Positions 18,521 to 27,410 of a stretch of 64,000 nucleotides of DNA are shown here, piece after piece. The stretch is from Gynuella sp050296195 (GTDB taxonomy: Bacteria; Pseudomonadota; Gammaproteobacteria; Pseudomonadales; Natronospirillaceae): assembly GCF_050296195.1 (NCBI RefSeq), contig NZ_JBNKRB010000061.1; one strand, given 5' to 3'. The translations under genes were made by a program, and so were the position numbers. How positions within the stretch are numbered: the stretch's first letter is position 1; every line of letters begins with the position of its first letter. The notes under the pieces were generated by a model. That model saw only the letters and a list, made by a program, of their open reading frames with translations. It had not been told where the DNA came from and made no database searches.

Positions 18521-19969
18521 ATGCAAAGCAGGATTATTATTCGTATTACCGGGCTGCTCTTAATGCTGTTTAGCCTGACCATGTTACCTTCGGCAATGGT
18601 ATCCCTGTTATACCAGGATGGTGCCTATGAAACCTTCATCATTGCGTTTGGTGTGGTTCTGGTCAGTGGTTTTCTGATCTGGTTACCGGTAATGAACCAC
18701 CAGGGTGATCTTCGGACCCGGGATGGTTTTGTCATTACGGTTGTTTTTTGGTTAGTACTGGGCCTTGCTGGCAGCCTTCCTTTCTATTTCGCCCCCAGTG
18801 TCAAACTGGACTTCACCAATGCATTTTTTGAAAGCTTTTCCGGTTTAACCACAACCGGTGCCACTGTGATCACCGGGCTTGATGATTTACCACAGTCCAT
18901 TCTGTTTTATCGTCAGCAATTGCAGTGGCTCGGTGGTATGGGAATCATTGTGTTGGCGGTCGCTATTCTGCCATTGCTGGGGGTGGGTGGAATGCAGCTC
19001 TATCGTACCGAGACACCAGGACCGGTCAAAGACAATAAACTCACACCCAGAATCAAAGAAACCGCTAAGGCGCTCTGGTATATCTATGTCACGCTGACCC
19101 TCGCTTGTGCGTTGGCTTATTTCATCGCTGGCATGGATGTGTTTGATGCAATTACGCATGCATTTTCGACCATTGCAATTGGCGGGTATTCCACACATGA
19201 TGCCAGTATTGCTTATTTCGACAGCGTCGCGATTGAAGCCGTTGCTGTCATTTTTATGCTAATTGCCGCCGCCAATTTCAGTCTTCATTTTGTGGCATTC
19301 CGTCACCGCTCCATAAAAATATATTTTCAGGAGCCGGAATATCGGACATTTCTCTACATTTTTGCAGTATTGCTGCTCATTGTTGTGTTTACCCTGTGGG
19401 TCACGGGAACATATCCGGTTTTATCGGCGGTACGTTACGGATTGTTTGAGGTGACCTCGATCCTGACCACAACCGGCTTTGGTGCGGCCGACTTTTCCTC
19501 CTGGCCTTTATTTGTTCCATTCATGCTGTTTTTATCGTCTTTTATTGGCGGTTGTGCGGGTTCTACGGCCGGAGGAATGAAGGTTATCCGCGTCATGCTG
19601 ATCGTCAAACAGGGTCTTCGTGAAGTCCAACGGCTGATGCATCCACAAGGGGTTTTTCTGTTAAAAGTTGGTAAGCGGACCATGAGTGACAATGTGATTC
19701 AGTCAGCTTGGGGATTCTTCAGTGTTTATATTCTGATGTACGGACTGATTTTCATGCTATTGCTCGCAACCGGGCTGGATTTCACCACCTCCTGGTCGGC
19801 AGTGGGGGCTTGTATGAACAATCTTGGGCCGGGGCTGAACGAGATTGCTCAGCACTACGAAAATATCAATGAGCCGGCTAAATGGATATTGTGTTTCGCC
19901 ATGTTACTGGGGCGTCTGGAAGTATTCACCCTGCTGGTGCTCTTCACGCCGATGTTCTGGCGTCGATAA
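18521..19969 (+). CDS. trkH: Trk potassium uptake channel TrkH
   Basis: A 482-residue inner-membrane K+ channel with four membrane-pore-membrane repeats. Selectivity-filter segments are visible, such as SGLTTTGATVI, ATTTGFGAADF-like and GGCAGSTAGGMKVIR. Its length equals that of the TrkH/TrkG family, and it forms a functional pair with the preceding trkA. Confidence 0.96.
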   Translation: MQSRIIIRITGLLLMLFSLTMLPSAMVSLLYQDGAYETFIIAFGVVLVSGFLIWLPVMNHQGDLRTRDGFVITVVFWLVLGLAGSLPFYFAPSVKLDFTNAFFESFSGLTTTGATVITGLDDLPQSILFYRQQLQWLGGMGIIVLAVAILPLLGVGGMQLYRTETPGPVKDNKLTPRIKETAKALWYIYVTLTLACALAYFIAGMDVFDAITHAFSTIAIGGYSTHDASIAYFDSVAIEAVAVIFMLIAAANFSLHFVAFRHRSIKIYFQEPEYRTFLYIFAVLLLIVVFTLWVTGTYPVLSAVRYGLFEVTSILTTTGFGAADFSSWPLFVPFMLFLSSFIGGCAGSTAGGMKVIRVMLIVKQGLREVQRLMHPQGVFLLKVGKRTMSDNVIQSAWGFFSVYILMYGLIFMLLLATGLDFTTSWSAVGACMNNLGPGLNEIAQHYENINEPAKWILCFAMLLGRLEVFTLLVLFTPMFWRR

Positions 19970-19981
19970 CAATCCGCTGGT

Positions 19982-19987
19982 TATAAT
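19982..19987 (+). promoter_or_regulatory. Possible -10 promoter element (TATAAT)
   Basis: A perfect TATAAT lies 34 bases before the Wzz-like gene, just after trkH. No good -35 hexamer is visible at the expected distance, so this is only a candidate. Confidence 0.35.
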
Positions 19988-20020
19988 GCGCGTCATTTTT
20001 ACAGCAGACAAGGCGGGTCA

Positions 20021-21250
20021 ATGAGCAAAGAACCAGTGCAATATCGGGATGACAATTCCCACGGCTACCAGCAGGATGATGATATTTACATTGGTGAATT
20101 AGTCAGGAGCTTATTGCAGCAGAAAGCTCTGATTACTGTCATTACGCTGGTAGGGGCAGTTTTGGCAGTAATTGTTGCCATGTCAATGCCGAAAATTTAC
20201 CAGCTAAGGGCAATGGTCTCTGTGCCAACTGGACTGCAAATTGCTCCAATCGTTCAAAATGCCTATTTTCCTGAAAATGTCCCATCGACGACCCAGGATA
20301 TTTTTCTGGAATATCTGCGCAATCTCAACTCAGACCGGAATCTCAAAGCCTTGTTTGATCAGGAAGGGTTAGGTGAAAAGCTTGATAGTAATAATCCTGA
20401 TAGTGAGTTTTATCGGCTTCAGTCTGACTTCAAGGCTGAACTCGTAAAACCTGACTATTTGAATTTACCTAATGATGCTGATATGCCAGAGGATTTGATT
20501 TCAATTAAAGTAGAAACAACCTCCCCGGAGCAGATTGCTGCATTTCTGAATAAATACCTTACTTTTGCAGAACAGCAAACTCTCGAAAACCTTAAGAGTG
20601 ACAGCTCCGGTTATATTCAGCAGCGTCAAAGTGAAATCAACCGACGGATAGAACAATTGGTAAGTGATGCCGCGCGAACCCGACAGGTTCGAATTGCGCA
20701 ACTAAAAGAAGCGTTAGACATTGCTAGAACCGTGGGTATCAAGGATCCTGTATCATTGTCAGAAGCCATGGTTGCCAGCGAAAACTACTTAACTGAGAAA
20801 GTAGATAACACTTTGGCAGAACAAGCATATATAGCTGCACAAACCGCTTTGGCAACAGCCTCCACCGAAAGACAGATTACTTTGAATGTGAATGGTCTTC
20901 ATACCCAGGAAGAGCGGCAGACGCAAAAGTCTGATTTTCTGTACTTAAAAGGCGAAAAGCTGCTCCAGGCGGAACTGGATCGTCTGGTTAAGCGGAAGGA
21001 TGACAGCTTATACATTCCTGAGATTGCCCGACTGCAAAGTGAACTGGCTTTGTTGAACAGTTATTCGCTGGACTTCAGCGGTGCCGAAGTAAAACATACA
21101 GAACTGGAAGCATTTCCTCCGCAAAACCCGGTCAAGCCCAGACGCAAGCTGATTATTGCCATTGGAGTGTTTGGCAGTTTCATGATTGCGTTGTTTGTGG
21201 CGCTGATTGTGACCGCGGTTCAACGTGACAAAAACATTCACCACCATTAA
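20021..21250 (+). CDS. Wzz-like polysaccharide chain-length determinant protein
   Basis: A 409-residue inner-membrane protein with the Wzz plan: a short cytoplasmic N-terminus, a membrane segment at about 42-62, a long periplasmic coiled-coil-rich region (60-370), and a second membrane segment at about 378-400 preceded by the proline-rich FPPQNPVKPRRK. Such proteins set O-antigen or capsule chain length. No glycosyltransferase or polymerase gene is adjacent, so the polysaccharide is unknown. Confidence 0.83.
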   Translation: MSKEPVQYRDDNSHGYQQDDDIYIGELVRSLLQQKALITVITLVGAVLAVIVAMSMPKIYQLRAMVSVPTGLQIAPIVQNAYFPENVPSTTQDIFLEYLRNLNSDRNLKALFDQEGLGEKLDSNNPDSEFYRLQSDFKAELVKPDYLNLPNDADMPEDLISIKVETTSPEQIAAFLNKYLTFAEQQTLENLKSDSSGYIQQRQSEINRRIEQLVSDAARTRQVRIAQLKEALDIARTVGIKDPVSLSEAMVASENYLTEKVDNTLAEQAYIAAQTALATASTERQITLNVNGLHTQEERQTQKSDFLYLKGEKLLQAELDRLVKRKDDSLYIPEIARLQSELALLNSYSLDFSGAEVKHTELEAFPPQNPVKPRRKLIIAIGVFGSFMIALFVALIVTAVQRDKNIHHH

Positions 21251-21302
21251 TCAATCGTCGGAATATTCCGATGGTCAGAACTCAACATAACAGGCAAATA
21301 TC

Positions 21303-22253
21303 GTGAGTGAGCAAAAGACGATGACTTTTCAGAGTTTAATTCTGACTCTGCAACAGTATTGGTCCGACCAGGGCTGCGTGATTCTTCAACCTCTGGATAT
21401 GGAAGTGGGTGCTGGTACATCACATCCGGCGACCTTTCTCAGAGCACTGGGGCCGGAGACCTGGAACTGTGCATATGTGCAACCCAGCCGGCGTCCGACA
21501 GATGGTCGTTACGGTGAAAACCCCAATCGTCTGCAACACTATTACCAATATCAGGTCATCTTAAAACCAAGTCCATCCAATATTCAGGAGTTGTACCTGG
21601 GTAGCCTGAAAGCCATCGGTATTGATCCGGAAGTGCACGATATTCGTTTTGTTGAGGATAACTGGGAAAACCCAACGCTTGGTGCCTGGGGACTGGGTTG
21701 GGAGATTTGGCTGAACGGTATGGAGGTCACGCAGTTTACCTATTTCCAACAGGTCGGCGGCATTGAATGTTATCCCGTCACCGGTGAAATCACCTATGGT
21801 CTCGAACGATTGGCCATGTATGTACAGAATGTTGACTCGGTATATGATCTGATCTGGACTGTCGGGCCGGATGGAAAACCGGTGACCTACGGTGATGTAT
21901 ACCATCAGAATGAAGTTGAACAGTCGACCTACAACTTTGAATATGCTGATGTCGAAATGTTGTTTGCCAATTTTGAAGCCTACGAAGCGATGGCGCAAAA
22001 ACTGATTGCAGACAACCTGCCATTACCAGCATACGAACAAATCCTGAAAGCCGGTCATAGTTTTAATTTACTGGATGCCCGAAAAGCCATATCCGTCACT
22101 GAGCGCCAACGCTACATCCTTCGCATCAGAACGTTATCCCGGGCCGTTGCCAAAGGATATTTTGATTCCCGTCTGGCACTTGGATTTCCCATGGCAGAAG
22201 AAAGTATTCGTCAGGAAGTGATTGCTGCTGCGGTAAAGGAGAACAAAGAATGA
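21303..22253 (+). CDS. glyQ: Glycyl-tRNA synthetase alpha subunit
   Basis: A 316-residue catalytic subunit of the tetrameric bacterial GlyRS. Near-identical blocks include LQPLDMEVGAGTSHPATFL, QPSRRPTDGRYGENPNRLQ, WENPTLGAWGLGWE and RQRYILRIRTLSRAVA. The start is GTG 21303; an in-frame ATG six codons later is an alternative. It overlaps glyS by the ATGA at its stop. Confidence 0.97.
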   Translation: MSEQKTMTFQSLILTLQQYWSDQGCVILQPLDMEVGAGTSHPATFLRALGPETWNCAYVQPSRRPTDGRYGENPNRLQHYYQYQVILKPSPSNIQELYLGSLKAIGIDPEVHDIRFVEDNWENPTLGAWGLGWEIWLNGMEVTQFTYFQQVGGIECYPVTGEITYGLERLAMYVQNVDSVYDLIWTVGPDGKPVTYGDVYHQNEVEQSTYNFEYADVEMLFANFEAYEAMAQKLIADNLPLPAYEQILKAGHSFNLLDARKAISVTERQRYILRIRTLSRAVAKGYFDSRLALGFPMAEESIRQEVIAAAVKENKE

Positions 22254-24322
22254 GCCATACCGATTTTCTGATTGAACTGGGTACAGAAGAGCTGCCACCG
22301 AAGGCTCTCAAAGGTCTGGCAGATGCTTTTGTGGACATTTTTACTGAGCAGCTGGCGTCGGCCAACCTCAAACATGGCGAAGTGCACGGTTATGCTGCTC
22401 CCCGACGTCTTGCCATCTGGATTGAATCTTTGCAGCAGGCTCAGGCTGACGAAACCTTTGAACGTCGGGGCCCCGCCATTCAGGCCGCATTTGATGCCAA
22501 TGGCAAACCAACCAAAGCGGCGCAGGGGTTTGCGGCAAGCTGTGGTGTAACGGTCGATCAACTCGAACAACTGAAAACCGATAAAGGCAGCTGGCTTGTC
22601 TTCAAGGGAATAAAAAAAGGTGTAACCGCTGAGACCTTGCTGCCTGATATTCTGGCAACGACCGTCGACAAATTACCGATTCCCAGACGTATGCGTTGGG
22701 GAGCCAGCCGGGTAGAGTTTGTGCGCCCGGTGCAGTGGTTGGTCATGTTGCTTGGCAAAAAAGTGGTTCAGTGTGAGCTTCTCGGTGTCAGTTCTGGTAA
22801 TACCTCCCGAGGTCACCGTTTTCATGCTCCTGACCCTCTGGAAATAACCTCACCCCGGCAATACGCTGATATTTTGGAGAAACAGGGCAAGGTTATCGCA
22901 GACTTTGACCGTCGCCGTCGAATCATTGCTGAGCAGGCTCAGCTGGTGGCTCAAAAGCAGAATTTGCAGGTGATGATAGAGGATGACCTGTTGGATGAGG
23001 TCACCGCGCTCAATGAATGGCCAGTAGCCCTGTTGGGACGTTTTGAAGAGCGTTTTCTGGACGTTCCCGCTGAAGCACTGATCAGTTCTATGGCCGAACA
23101 TCAGAAGTATTTTTACACCACAGACAGCCAGGGCGAGATACAACCGTACTTTGTATTCATTGCCAATTTGGAGTCAAAAGATTCCGCTCAGGTCATTGCA
23201 GGGAATGAAAAAGTCATTCGCCCCCGATTATCAGATGCAGCGTTCTTTTGGGAAACGGATAAAAAAACACCACTGGCAGAACGGATTACCAGACTGGATA
23301 CCGTACTGTTTCAAAAAGAACTGGGTTCTATAGGTGATAAGTGCCGTCGATTGCAGAAAAGTACGGTCATGATTGCTGAGTTGTTGGGCAGTGATCAGAG
23401 TCTGGCAGTGCGAGCGGCACAGTTGGCCAAAGCCGATCTGGTCACAGATATGGTGTTCGAATTCACTGAACTGCAGGGTATCGCCGGCAGCTACTATGCG
23501 CTCCATGATGGTGAGCATGAAGAAGTTGCGGCAGCGATGAAAGAGCAGTATCTGCCTGCAGGGGCGGGGGACCAACTACCTGTGACTGCCACCGGAACAG
23601 CACTGGCGTTGGCTGATAGACTGGATAACCTGAGTGGATTGTTTGGTATTGGTCAACCGCCGAGCGGCACAAAAGATCCTTTTGCATTGCGTCGTGCGGC
23701 TTTGGGGGTTTTACGGATATTGGTGGAAAAAGATCTGGATCTCGATCTGGTGGTATTGTTAAACATTGCCTTACAGCAGCATAGCTTCAGTGAAGATCAA
23801 AAACAGTCCACCCGCCAACAGGTGTTGGATTACCTGCTTGACCGGTTCACAGCATGGTACGGTGATCAAGGTATCAATAATGTCATTGTTCAGGCTGTTC
23901 GGTTTAACAATATCAGCACCCCGGTTGATTTTGATCGCCGTGTTAAAGCTGTCGCCCATTTCAGTCAAAATGAAGCTGCTGAGGCGTTGGTGGCTGCCAA
24001 TAAGCGGGTTAGTAATCTACTGAGCAAGTCTGCCGAAGGCGCGGTATCACAACAGGTCGATCAATCACTGTTGTCAGAAAGTGCAGAAGTGGCCTTGTAT
24101 GAAAAAATTATTGGGATTCGCAAAGTAGTGGAGCCCTTGTTCGTCAAAGGTCTATATACTGAAGTGCTGGCTGAGCTTGCTGGCCTTCGGGAGACGGTAG
24201 ATGCCTTTTTTGACCAGGTAATGGTTATGGCAGACGACATGGCTGTGCGAAATAACCGTCTGGCGCTATTGGCGCAGCTGCGGGCTTTGTTCCTGGAAGT
24301 GGCTGATATCTCTGTTCTATAA
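22250..24322 (+). CDS. glyS: Glycyl-tRNA synthetase beta subunit
   Basis: A 690-residue tRNA-binding subunit paired with GlyQ. It begins with the conserved DFLIELGTEELPPKAL and contains RMRWGASRVEFVRPVQWLV, SSMAEHQKYF and PSGTKDPFALRRAALGVLRI. Its length matches the family (about 690). It is translationally coupled to glyQ through the overlapping ATGA. Confidence 0.97.
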   Translation: MSHTDFLIELGTEELPPKALKGLADAFVDIFTEQLASANLKHGEVHGYAAPRRLAIWIESLQQAQADETFERRGPAIQAAFDANGKPTKAAQGFAASCGVTVDQLEQLKTDKGSWLVFKGIKKGVTAETLLPDILATTVDKLPIPRRMRWGASRVEFVRPVQWLVMLLGKKVVQCELLGVSSGNTSRGHRFHAPDPLEITSPRQYADILEKQGKVIADFDRRRRIIAEQAQLVAQKQNLQVMIEDDLLDEVTALNEWPVALLGRFEERFLDVPAEALISSMAEHQKYFYTTDSQGEIQPYFVFIANLESKDSAQVIAGNEKVIRPRLSDAAFFWETDKKTPLAERITRLDTVLFQKELGSIGDKCRRLQKSTVMIAELLGSDQSLAVRAAQLAKADLVTDMVFEFTELQGIAGSYYALHDGEHEEVAAAMKEQYLPAGAGDQLPVTATGTALALADRLDNLSGLFGIGQPPSGTKDPFALRRAALGVLRILVEKDLDLDLVVLLNIALQQHSFSEDQKQSTRQQVLDYLLDRFTAWYGDQGINNVIVQAVRFNNISTPVDFDRRVKAVAHFSQNEAAEALVAANKRVSNLLSKSAEGAVSQQVDQSLLSESAEVALYEKIIGIRKVVEPLFVKGLYTEVLAELAGLRETVDAFFDQVMVMADDMAVRNNRLALLAQLRALFLEVADISVL

Positions 24323-24331
24323 GGTCATTCG

Positions 24332-24380
24332 GCTGATTCACTTATTCTTAGCCCTGCAGGAAAGAGTGTAGTGAATCAGC
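24332..24380 (+). terminator. Long inverted repeat after glyS, possible terminator or regulatory hairpin
   Basis: GCTGATTCACT (24332-24342) pairs perfectly with AGTGAATCAGC (24370-24380) around a 27-base loop, starting nine bases after the glyS stop. No T run follows, so it may stabilise the transcript end rather than terminate by itself. Confidence 0.45.
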
Positions 24381-24413
24381 GCCGTTGGATCTTTGGGGCG
24401 GAATCCAGTTAAT

Positions 24414-24561
24414 CTAGGGGCCCCTGAAAAATAGGAATAGTTTTGATGCAGGCGAGGAAGCACTACTCGCAACACCGCAATTTACAGGCGTAAATGAGGA
24501 TGTGAGAAGGGTGCTGACAATGTCCTGCGCGAAAATAGGCCACTTTTCAGAGGTTTCCTAG
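24414..24561. mobile_element. MITE-like element with CTAG flanks
   Basis: A 148-base non-coding segment. Its ends are CTAG-GGGCCCCTGAAAAATAGG on the left and, read on the other strand, CTAG-GAAACCTCTGAAAAGTGG on the right. The shared core CC-CTGAAAA and the CTAG at both ends resemble imperfect terminal inverted repeats with a 4-bp target duplication. It holds no ORF and fills most of the glyS-acyltransferase gap. It is probably a non-autonomous derivative of a transposon elsewhere in the genome. Confidence 0.55.
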
Positions 24562-24599
24562 CCGTATAAACCAAGACTGACTAGTATTAAGGATCTTCA

Positions 24600-25334
24600 A
24601 TGGCCTGGTTGCTTGCAGCTATCAGAACGACCATTTTCATTTTTTTTCTGTATGCCCCGTTCACCATATTTTGGGCGACCCTGTCTGTTCTGGTTGCCTG
24701 GATGATTCCCAAACGGTTTCGTTACTATTTTGTTATTTATGTCTGGACCAGCGTTATGGTGTTCTTTATGCGCTGGGTGGTTGGTATTCGTTATCGAATA
24801 GTTGGTAGAGAAAATATCCCTGCTAAAGGCGTGATTGCCTGTAACCATCAGAGTACGTGGGAAACTTATTTTCTGCAGACTCTGTTTTATCCGCAAACAC
24901 AGGTGATAAAAAAGTCTTTGCTTAAGATTCCATTTTTTGGATGGGCATTTGCGCTACTTAATCCTATTGCCATAAACCGTTCTGATCGGCGTAGCGCCAT
25001 GCAGCAGGTCATTGAACAAGGGACCCGCCATTTTCAGGAAGACAATACATACGTGCTGATTTTTCCAGAAGGCACCCGCTACGATGTTCAAAAACTGGGA
25101 AAATTTACCAGAGGTGGTGCGGTATTGGCGAAGGCTGCGGGCGTTCCTTTTATTCCGGTAGCACAAAATGCCGGCTACTGTTGGATCAACAAACGATATG
25201 TCAAATTTCCCGGATTGGTTACGGTGGAAATTTTGCCTCCGATTGATATGTCGAATATGACCTCCGAACAGGCTACCAATCTTGCTCACGCTCAAATCCA
25301 GTCGGCACTGGAACGGGCTCCGGTTCCCAGATGA
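24600..25334 (+). CDS. 1-acyl-sn-glycerol-3-phosphate acyltransferase (PlsC family)
   Basis: A 244-residue membrane acyltransferase of phosphatidic acid synthesis. N-terminal hydrophobic segments (about 5-60) precede motif I CNHQSTWETYF (H-x4-E in place of the more usual H-x4-D) and motif III FPEGTRYD. AINRSDRRSA is the acceptor-site region. Its last codons overlap the next gene (ATGA), so the two are co-transcribed. PlsC activity is inferred; other lysophospholipid acceptors are possible. Confidence 0.9.
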   Translation: MAWLLAAIRTTIFIFFLYAPFTIFWATLSVLVAWMIPKRFRYYFVIYVWTSVMVFFMRWVVGIRYRIVGRENIPAKGVIACNHQSTWETYFLQTLFYPQTQVIKKSLLKIPFFGWAFALLNPIAINRSDRRSAMQQVIEQGTRHFQEDNTYVLIFPEGTRYDVQKLGKFTRGGAVLAKAAGVPFIPVAQNAGYCWINKRYVKFPGLVTVEILPPIDMSNMTSEQATNLAHAQIQSALERAPVPR

Positions 25335-25753
25335 ATTCGTTTGCCCAGCGTCTGAAAAAATTGATCGGTGAACGTACGGTCAGTGCATTTGCCAGGCAAG
25401 TGGGAATGAATGAAAGCCTGATTCGAAAATACCTGTCTGGTTCCGAGCCATCAATCAGTAAAGCTGCGCAAATCGCTGATAAAACCAATTCCTCGTTATA
25501 TTGGCTGGCAACCGGACTGGGCAGCCAGGCAGATACAATTGATCAGGTGGATGACAAGGTATTGCAAAGCGCATTGTCGATTGTCCAGGAGGTTGCCCGT
25601 AATCGTGAGGTGCCTATGGACAACCCCAAACTGATAAAACTTGTTTTTGTTCTCTATCAGAATCTCTATATTCGTCGTCAGAGTGATGGCTTCATTGATC
25701 TCCGTAAAGCTGCGGTGATGGCGCGCCGTATGGCTAACGAGGAAAATCTTTGA
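25331..25753 (+). CDS. Small helix-turn-helix (CI-repressor-like) DNA-binding protein
   Basis: A 140-residue protein with an XRE-type HTH at about residues 5-60 (TVSAFARQVGMNESLIRKYL), as in phage CI-like repressor N-terminal domains. The C-terminal half is helical, without the LexA-type peptidase signature, so it is not a self-cleaving repressor. It is translationally coupled to the acyltransferase gene. Its targets are unknown. Confidence 0.8.
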   Translation: MNSFAQRLKKLIGERTVSAFARQVGMNESLIRKYLSGSEPSISKAAQIADKTNSSLYWLATGLGSQADTIDQVDDKVLQSALSIVQEVARNREVPMDNPKLIKLVFVLYQNLYIRRQSDGFIDLRKAAVMARRMANEENL

Positions 25754-25841
25754 TATCGGCCAGAACGACTATTCAGACCGTATTCAGTCCTTCCTTCTAA
25801 AATGTCGGTATTCGCTGTTTTACAGTATCGAGGTTAGCGAT

Positions 25842-26363
25842 ATGACGTTTATTAGAATAACCGGACCAGTCTGTGTCGCTCTGATGTTGGCAGCAACGCC
25901 AACGATTGCAAGTGCCGACAGCTATATTACGAAAGCCAGGGTTGTTGATAGCACTCCTATTTATGAGTCCATCAGGCATCGTAAACCCATAGAAGTCTGT
26001 CACTACAATGACGAGGGTTATCACCATCACCGCCAAAGCAGTGTGACGGGTGCAGTCGTTGGCAGCGTGATAGGAGCTGCAATTGGCAGCCAGGTTATCA
26101 GTTCTCATCATGATGATAAGGTTGCTGGCACTATCTTTGGTGGTGCCGTTGGTGCGGCGATTGGCAGTCAGGCGGGGGTGAAGCCTCAGCACCGACCACA
26201 CCGGCAATGTCATACGGAATATGATGTCGATTATCGTGAAGAGTTGGTTGGTTATCGGGTGACCTACTTTTACCAGGGAAAAGAATATCAGACCCGTATG
26301 CAAAAACGCCCTGGTCGTTTTGTTCGTCTCAGGGTTGAAGTATCCTTGTTGGATGACTATTAA
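25842..26363 (+). CDS. Glycine-zipper 2TM (17-kDa surface antigen-like) protein
   Basis: A 173-residue exported protein with signal peptide (MTFIRITGPVCVALMLAATP, cleavage probably after ASA). It has two glycine-zipper hairpin segments, VTGAVVGSVIGAAIGSQVI and AGTIFGGAVGAAIGSQAG, separated by a His/Asp-rich stretch. The C-terminal half (YREELVGYRVTYFYQGKEY) matches the conserved tail of such envelope proteins. The function is unproven; envelope association is inferred. Confidence 0.85.
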   Translation: MTFIRITGPVCVALMLAATPTIASADSYITKARVVDSTPIYESIRHRKPIEVCHYNDEGYHHHRQSSVTGAVVGSVIGAAIGSQVISSHHDDKVAGTIFGGAVGAAIGSQAGVKPQHRPHRQCHTEYDVDYREELVGYRVTYFYQGKEYQTRMQKRPGRFVRLRVEVSLLDDY

Positions 26364-26434
26364 CCGGGCCCAAAATATCAGCCGGATTAGTAGCCGGCGA
26401 CACGAGATGCTGTGTAATCGCAGCCGGGAAGTAT

Positions 26435-26728
26435 ATGAAAATGAATAGAGTTTTGGTGTCGACAGTTTTGATAGTGACAACTGTCATGTCTTTACCAGTG
26501 TACGCTGATAACACAACATGCCCGGGAAAGGCGCTACCACTGAAAACTGAAGATCAAATAATTACTATGATAACGTGTGAGTTGGGGGGAAAGGTCCTGC
26601 GGCTCAGCCAAATGACCGATCAGGCTGGTAACTTTGAAGCATTGTTACTGCTAAACGGTCGGGTCAGTACTGTTATTGTGGACACTGAAACTGGAACCAT
26701 TGAACCATATCGAACAATAGGAGAGTGA
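26435..26728 (+). CDS. Small periplasmic PepSY-like protein
   Basis: A 97-residue protein with a signal peptide ending near VYA-DNT. The mature part has the PepSY pattern (CELGGKVLRLSQM, VIVDTETGTIEPY). It lies two bases before the response regulator, a common position for PepSY proteins thought to modulate the neighbouring sensor kinase. Two cysteines (in TTCPG and ITCEL) could form a disulfide. Confidence 0.7.
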   Translation: MKMNRVLVSTVLIVTTVMSLPVYADNTTCPGKALPLKTEDQIITMITCELGGKVLRLSQMTDQAGNFEALLLLNGRVSTVIVDTETGTIEPYRTIGE

Positions 26729-26729
26729 T

Positions 26730-27410
26730 ATGCGGGTACTCATTATCGAAGATCACGAGCGTTTGGGTACGACACTTAAAGAAGTGCTGACCGACAAAGG
26801 ATATGCAGTGGATTGGGTCAGTGATGGTGAAGCGGGTCTGTTTCATGGTCAGGAATACGATTATGACGTCGCGGTGATCGACCTGGGTCTGCCAAAAATT
26901 GATGGTGTTGAAGTCATTAAACAACTGCGCAGTCAGGGAAAAACCTATCCCATTCTGATTTTAACTGCACGTGGCAATTGGCAGGATAAAGTTGTTGGCC
27001 TTGAAGCCGGAGCCGATGATTATTTGGTGAAACCGTTTGTTAACGAAGAACTGTTGGCCCGTTTGAATGCTTTACTGCGACGTTCCGCAGGAATGTCCTC
27101 TCCGGAAATTTCCATTGGTCCTATTCAACTCAACACGGCCAGAAAAGAGGTCAAAGTACATGGTCAGGTGGCAGAATTGACCTCTTATGAATACAACTGC
27201 CTTGAATACTTGGTATTGAACCGTGATAAGGTGATCTCCAAGTTGAAGTTGACGGAGCACTTGTATGATCAGGACTTTGATCGCGACAGTAATGTGATTG
27301 AAGTGTTTATCGGTCGTTTGCGCAAGAAAATTGATCCTGATAACGATATTAAACCTATACTGACTGTCCGTGGGCAAGGTTACCGAATCAACGACGATCT
27401 ATGCGTCTAA
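26730..27410 (+). CDS. OmpR/PhoP-family response regulator
   Basis: A 226-residue transcription factor. The receiver domain has the acidic pair E7/D8, phospho-acceptor D51 (VIDLGLP), T79 and K101 (VKPF). The C-terminal winged helix (about 130-225) ends with the family-typical VRGQGYRIN. It is most like the PhoP/QseB branch. It overlaps the kinase gene by ten bases and follows the PepSY-like gene. Confidence 0.92.
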   Translation: MRVLIIEDHERLGTTLKEVLTDKGYAVDWVSDGEAGLFHGQEYDYDVAVIDLGLPKIDGVEVIKQLRSQGKTYPILILTARGNWQDKVVGLEAGADDYLVKPFVNEELLARLNALLRRSAGMSSPEISIGPIQLNTARKEVKVHGQVAELTSYEYNCLEYLVLNRDKVISKLKLTEHLYDQDFDRDSNVIEVFIGRLRKKIDPDNDIKPILTVRGQGYRINDDLCV

